The notes beneath the pieces are model-generated. The model was not told where the DNA came from. It was given only the letters and a program-made list of their open reading frames with translations, and did not search any database. Shown piece by piece: positions 32,663-33,196 of a stretch of DNA of 33,196 nucleotides (position 1 is its first letter; every line of letters begins with the position of its first letter). Position numbers and translations under genes: made by a program. The DNA is taken from contig JAENRP010000427.1 of NCBI GenBank assembly GCA_024741835.1, positions 1 through 33,196 on the forward strand, read 5' to 3'. The DNA is from Diplocarpon mali. Its lineage: Eukaryota; Ascomycota; Leotiomycetes; Helotiales; Drepanopezizaceae.

Positions 32663-33196
32663 CAAATTGCTATTATTCAAAATCGGCAAACTTACCTTTC
32701 TTTTACTATAACTCCTTACTAAGTGCCTTCCTTTACTAGCATTAAGCCTAGCCCTTATATTAGCTAATTGTTTCCTAAAACCTCATTTTAAAATTCGGCT
32801 ATATCTCCTGCGATAACCATTTATCCTTTTAAAGATCGATCTATATTCTAAAGACTAGCTTTTATAAGACTATCTTTAGGATAGTTAAATATTAGCTAAG
32901 ATTCTAAAATAAAAGGCATTCCTAAAAGAATATCATTCGAAGAATTCTCTATTATTAAAAAGTTAATATAATTAATAATTCCTTTAACTTTAACCTTTAC
33001 GTTTTTCACTTATCTATCAAAATTATATTTTAATTTAAAGATAGTCGAATAAATAAGGAGTCGATCGCTAATAATTATCAATTGAGCTATTTCTGCCACT
33101 TTTCTAATTATTATATTAACTTTTAAACTATAATCGATTAAAGCCTTTGCTTTAACTGATTCTTCTATTAAATAAATAATAATAGGGCTTTTTATT

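Larger units (their letters stand above)
29078..33196 (-). pseudogene. gypsy-2 pol (partial): protease, RT, RNase H, integrase
   Basis: It enters from the right edge on the minus strand. Protease: KALIDYSLKV (about 33145) and DILLGMPFILES (about 32920); the DSG/DTG site is damaged. RT: LPYIDDIRVKG at about 31470-31500, active site YIDD intact. RNase H: KRYLAYFESGL*NLVEIKYN (about 30880-30940), then ECKGALKAMKKIRSDFYSTY and VLVEQLNRAISDLLRALLIK. Integrase zinc finger region: ETGY*GAKSTYY, then MKSCVLY*K (about 30150-30270). The integrase core and C-terminus follow, with YNLKANRVVEQGY (about 29800) and GTFVANRLKRFYYYD (about 29240). RNase H and RT wording match a Ty3/gypsy family common in fungi. 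Three palindrome copies lie inside. Protease is in a different frame from the RT. Gag and the 5' LTR would lie beyond the window. Confidence 0.8.

Overview
The window is a nest of transposable elements with no host gene, tRNA or rRNA that I could find. It looks like a repeat-rich, AT-rich block of a filamentous ascomycete. Almost every broken reading frame is broken by TAA or TAG where the reading needs CAA, CAG or TGG. Lost starts read ATA for ATG, cysteines of zinc knuckles read tyrosine, and all LTR-to-LTR differences I read are C/T or G/A transitions. That is the footprint of repeat-induced point mutation (RIP), known from Pezizomycotina. I cannot name the species.

Layout, from the oldest layer inward. 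(1) The host layer occupies 1-3858, 18901-21026 and 27217-33196 and reads on the minus strand. It holds a Ty3/gypsy pol (33196 to about 29078: protease, RT, RNase H, integrase), followed by two large paralogous proteins of unknown function. These are ORF A (about 28770 to 19219, split by an insertion) and ORF B (about 3600 to 96). (2) Copia-2 (3859-18895, TSD GACCT) sits between ORF A and ORF B. (3) Gypsy-1, a chromodomain element on the minus strand (7559-15122, TSD CGATT/CGATC), sits inside the Copia-2 polyprotein. (4) A solo LTR (18282-18573, TSD GAACG) with no RIP lies inside the Copia-2 3' region. (5) Copia-1 (21027-27211, TSD CACTT) interrupts ORF A. Removing each element and one TSD copy restores a continuous frame in ORF A and a sensible polyprotein join in Copia-2.

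The most interesting signals are these. A 23-bp palindrome (two 11-bp arms around one centre base) is present in about 24 copies. It occurs only in Copia-1 and in the oldest layer, and it is usually read in one fixed phase as a T-x-x-P-G-P-R-V type peptide, including ten in-frame copies in the Copia-1 polyprotein. The ORF A/ORF B pair is a tandem family of about 1,100-1,170 codons that I do not recognise. Gypsy-1 and Copia-2, two unrelated elements, each carry an antisense accessory ORF of about 265-270 codons between pol and the 3' LTR. The Copia-1 leader has four small hairpins with one constant loop and varying paired stems. RIP damage falls from the oldest to the youngest layer and matches the nesting order.
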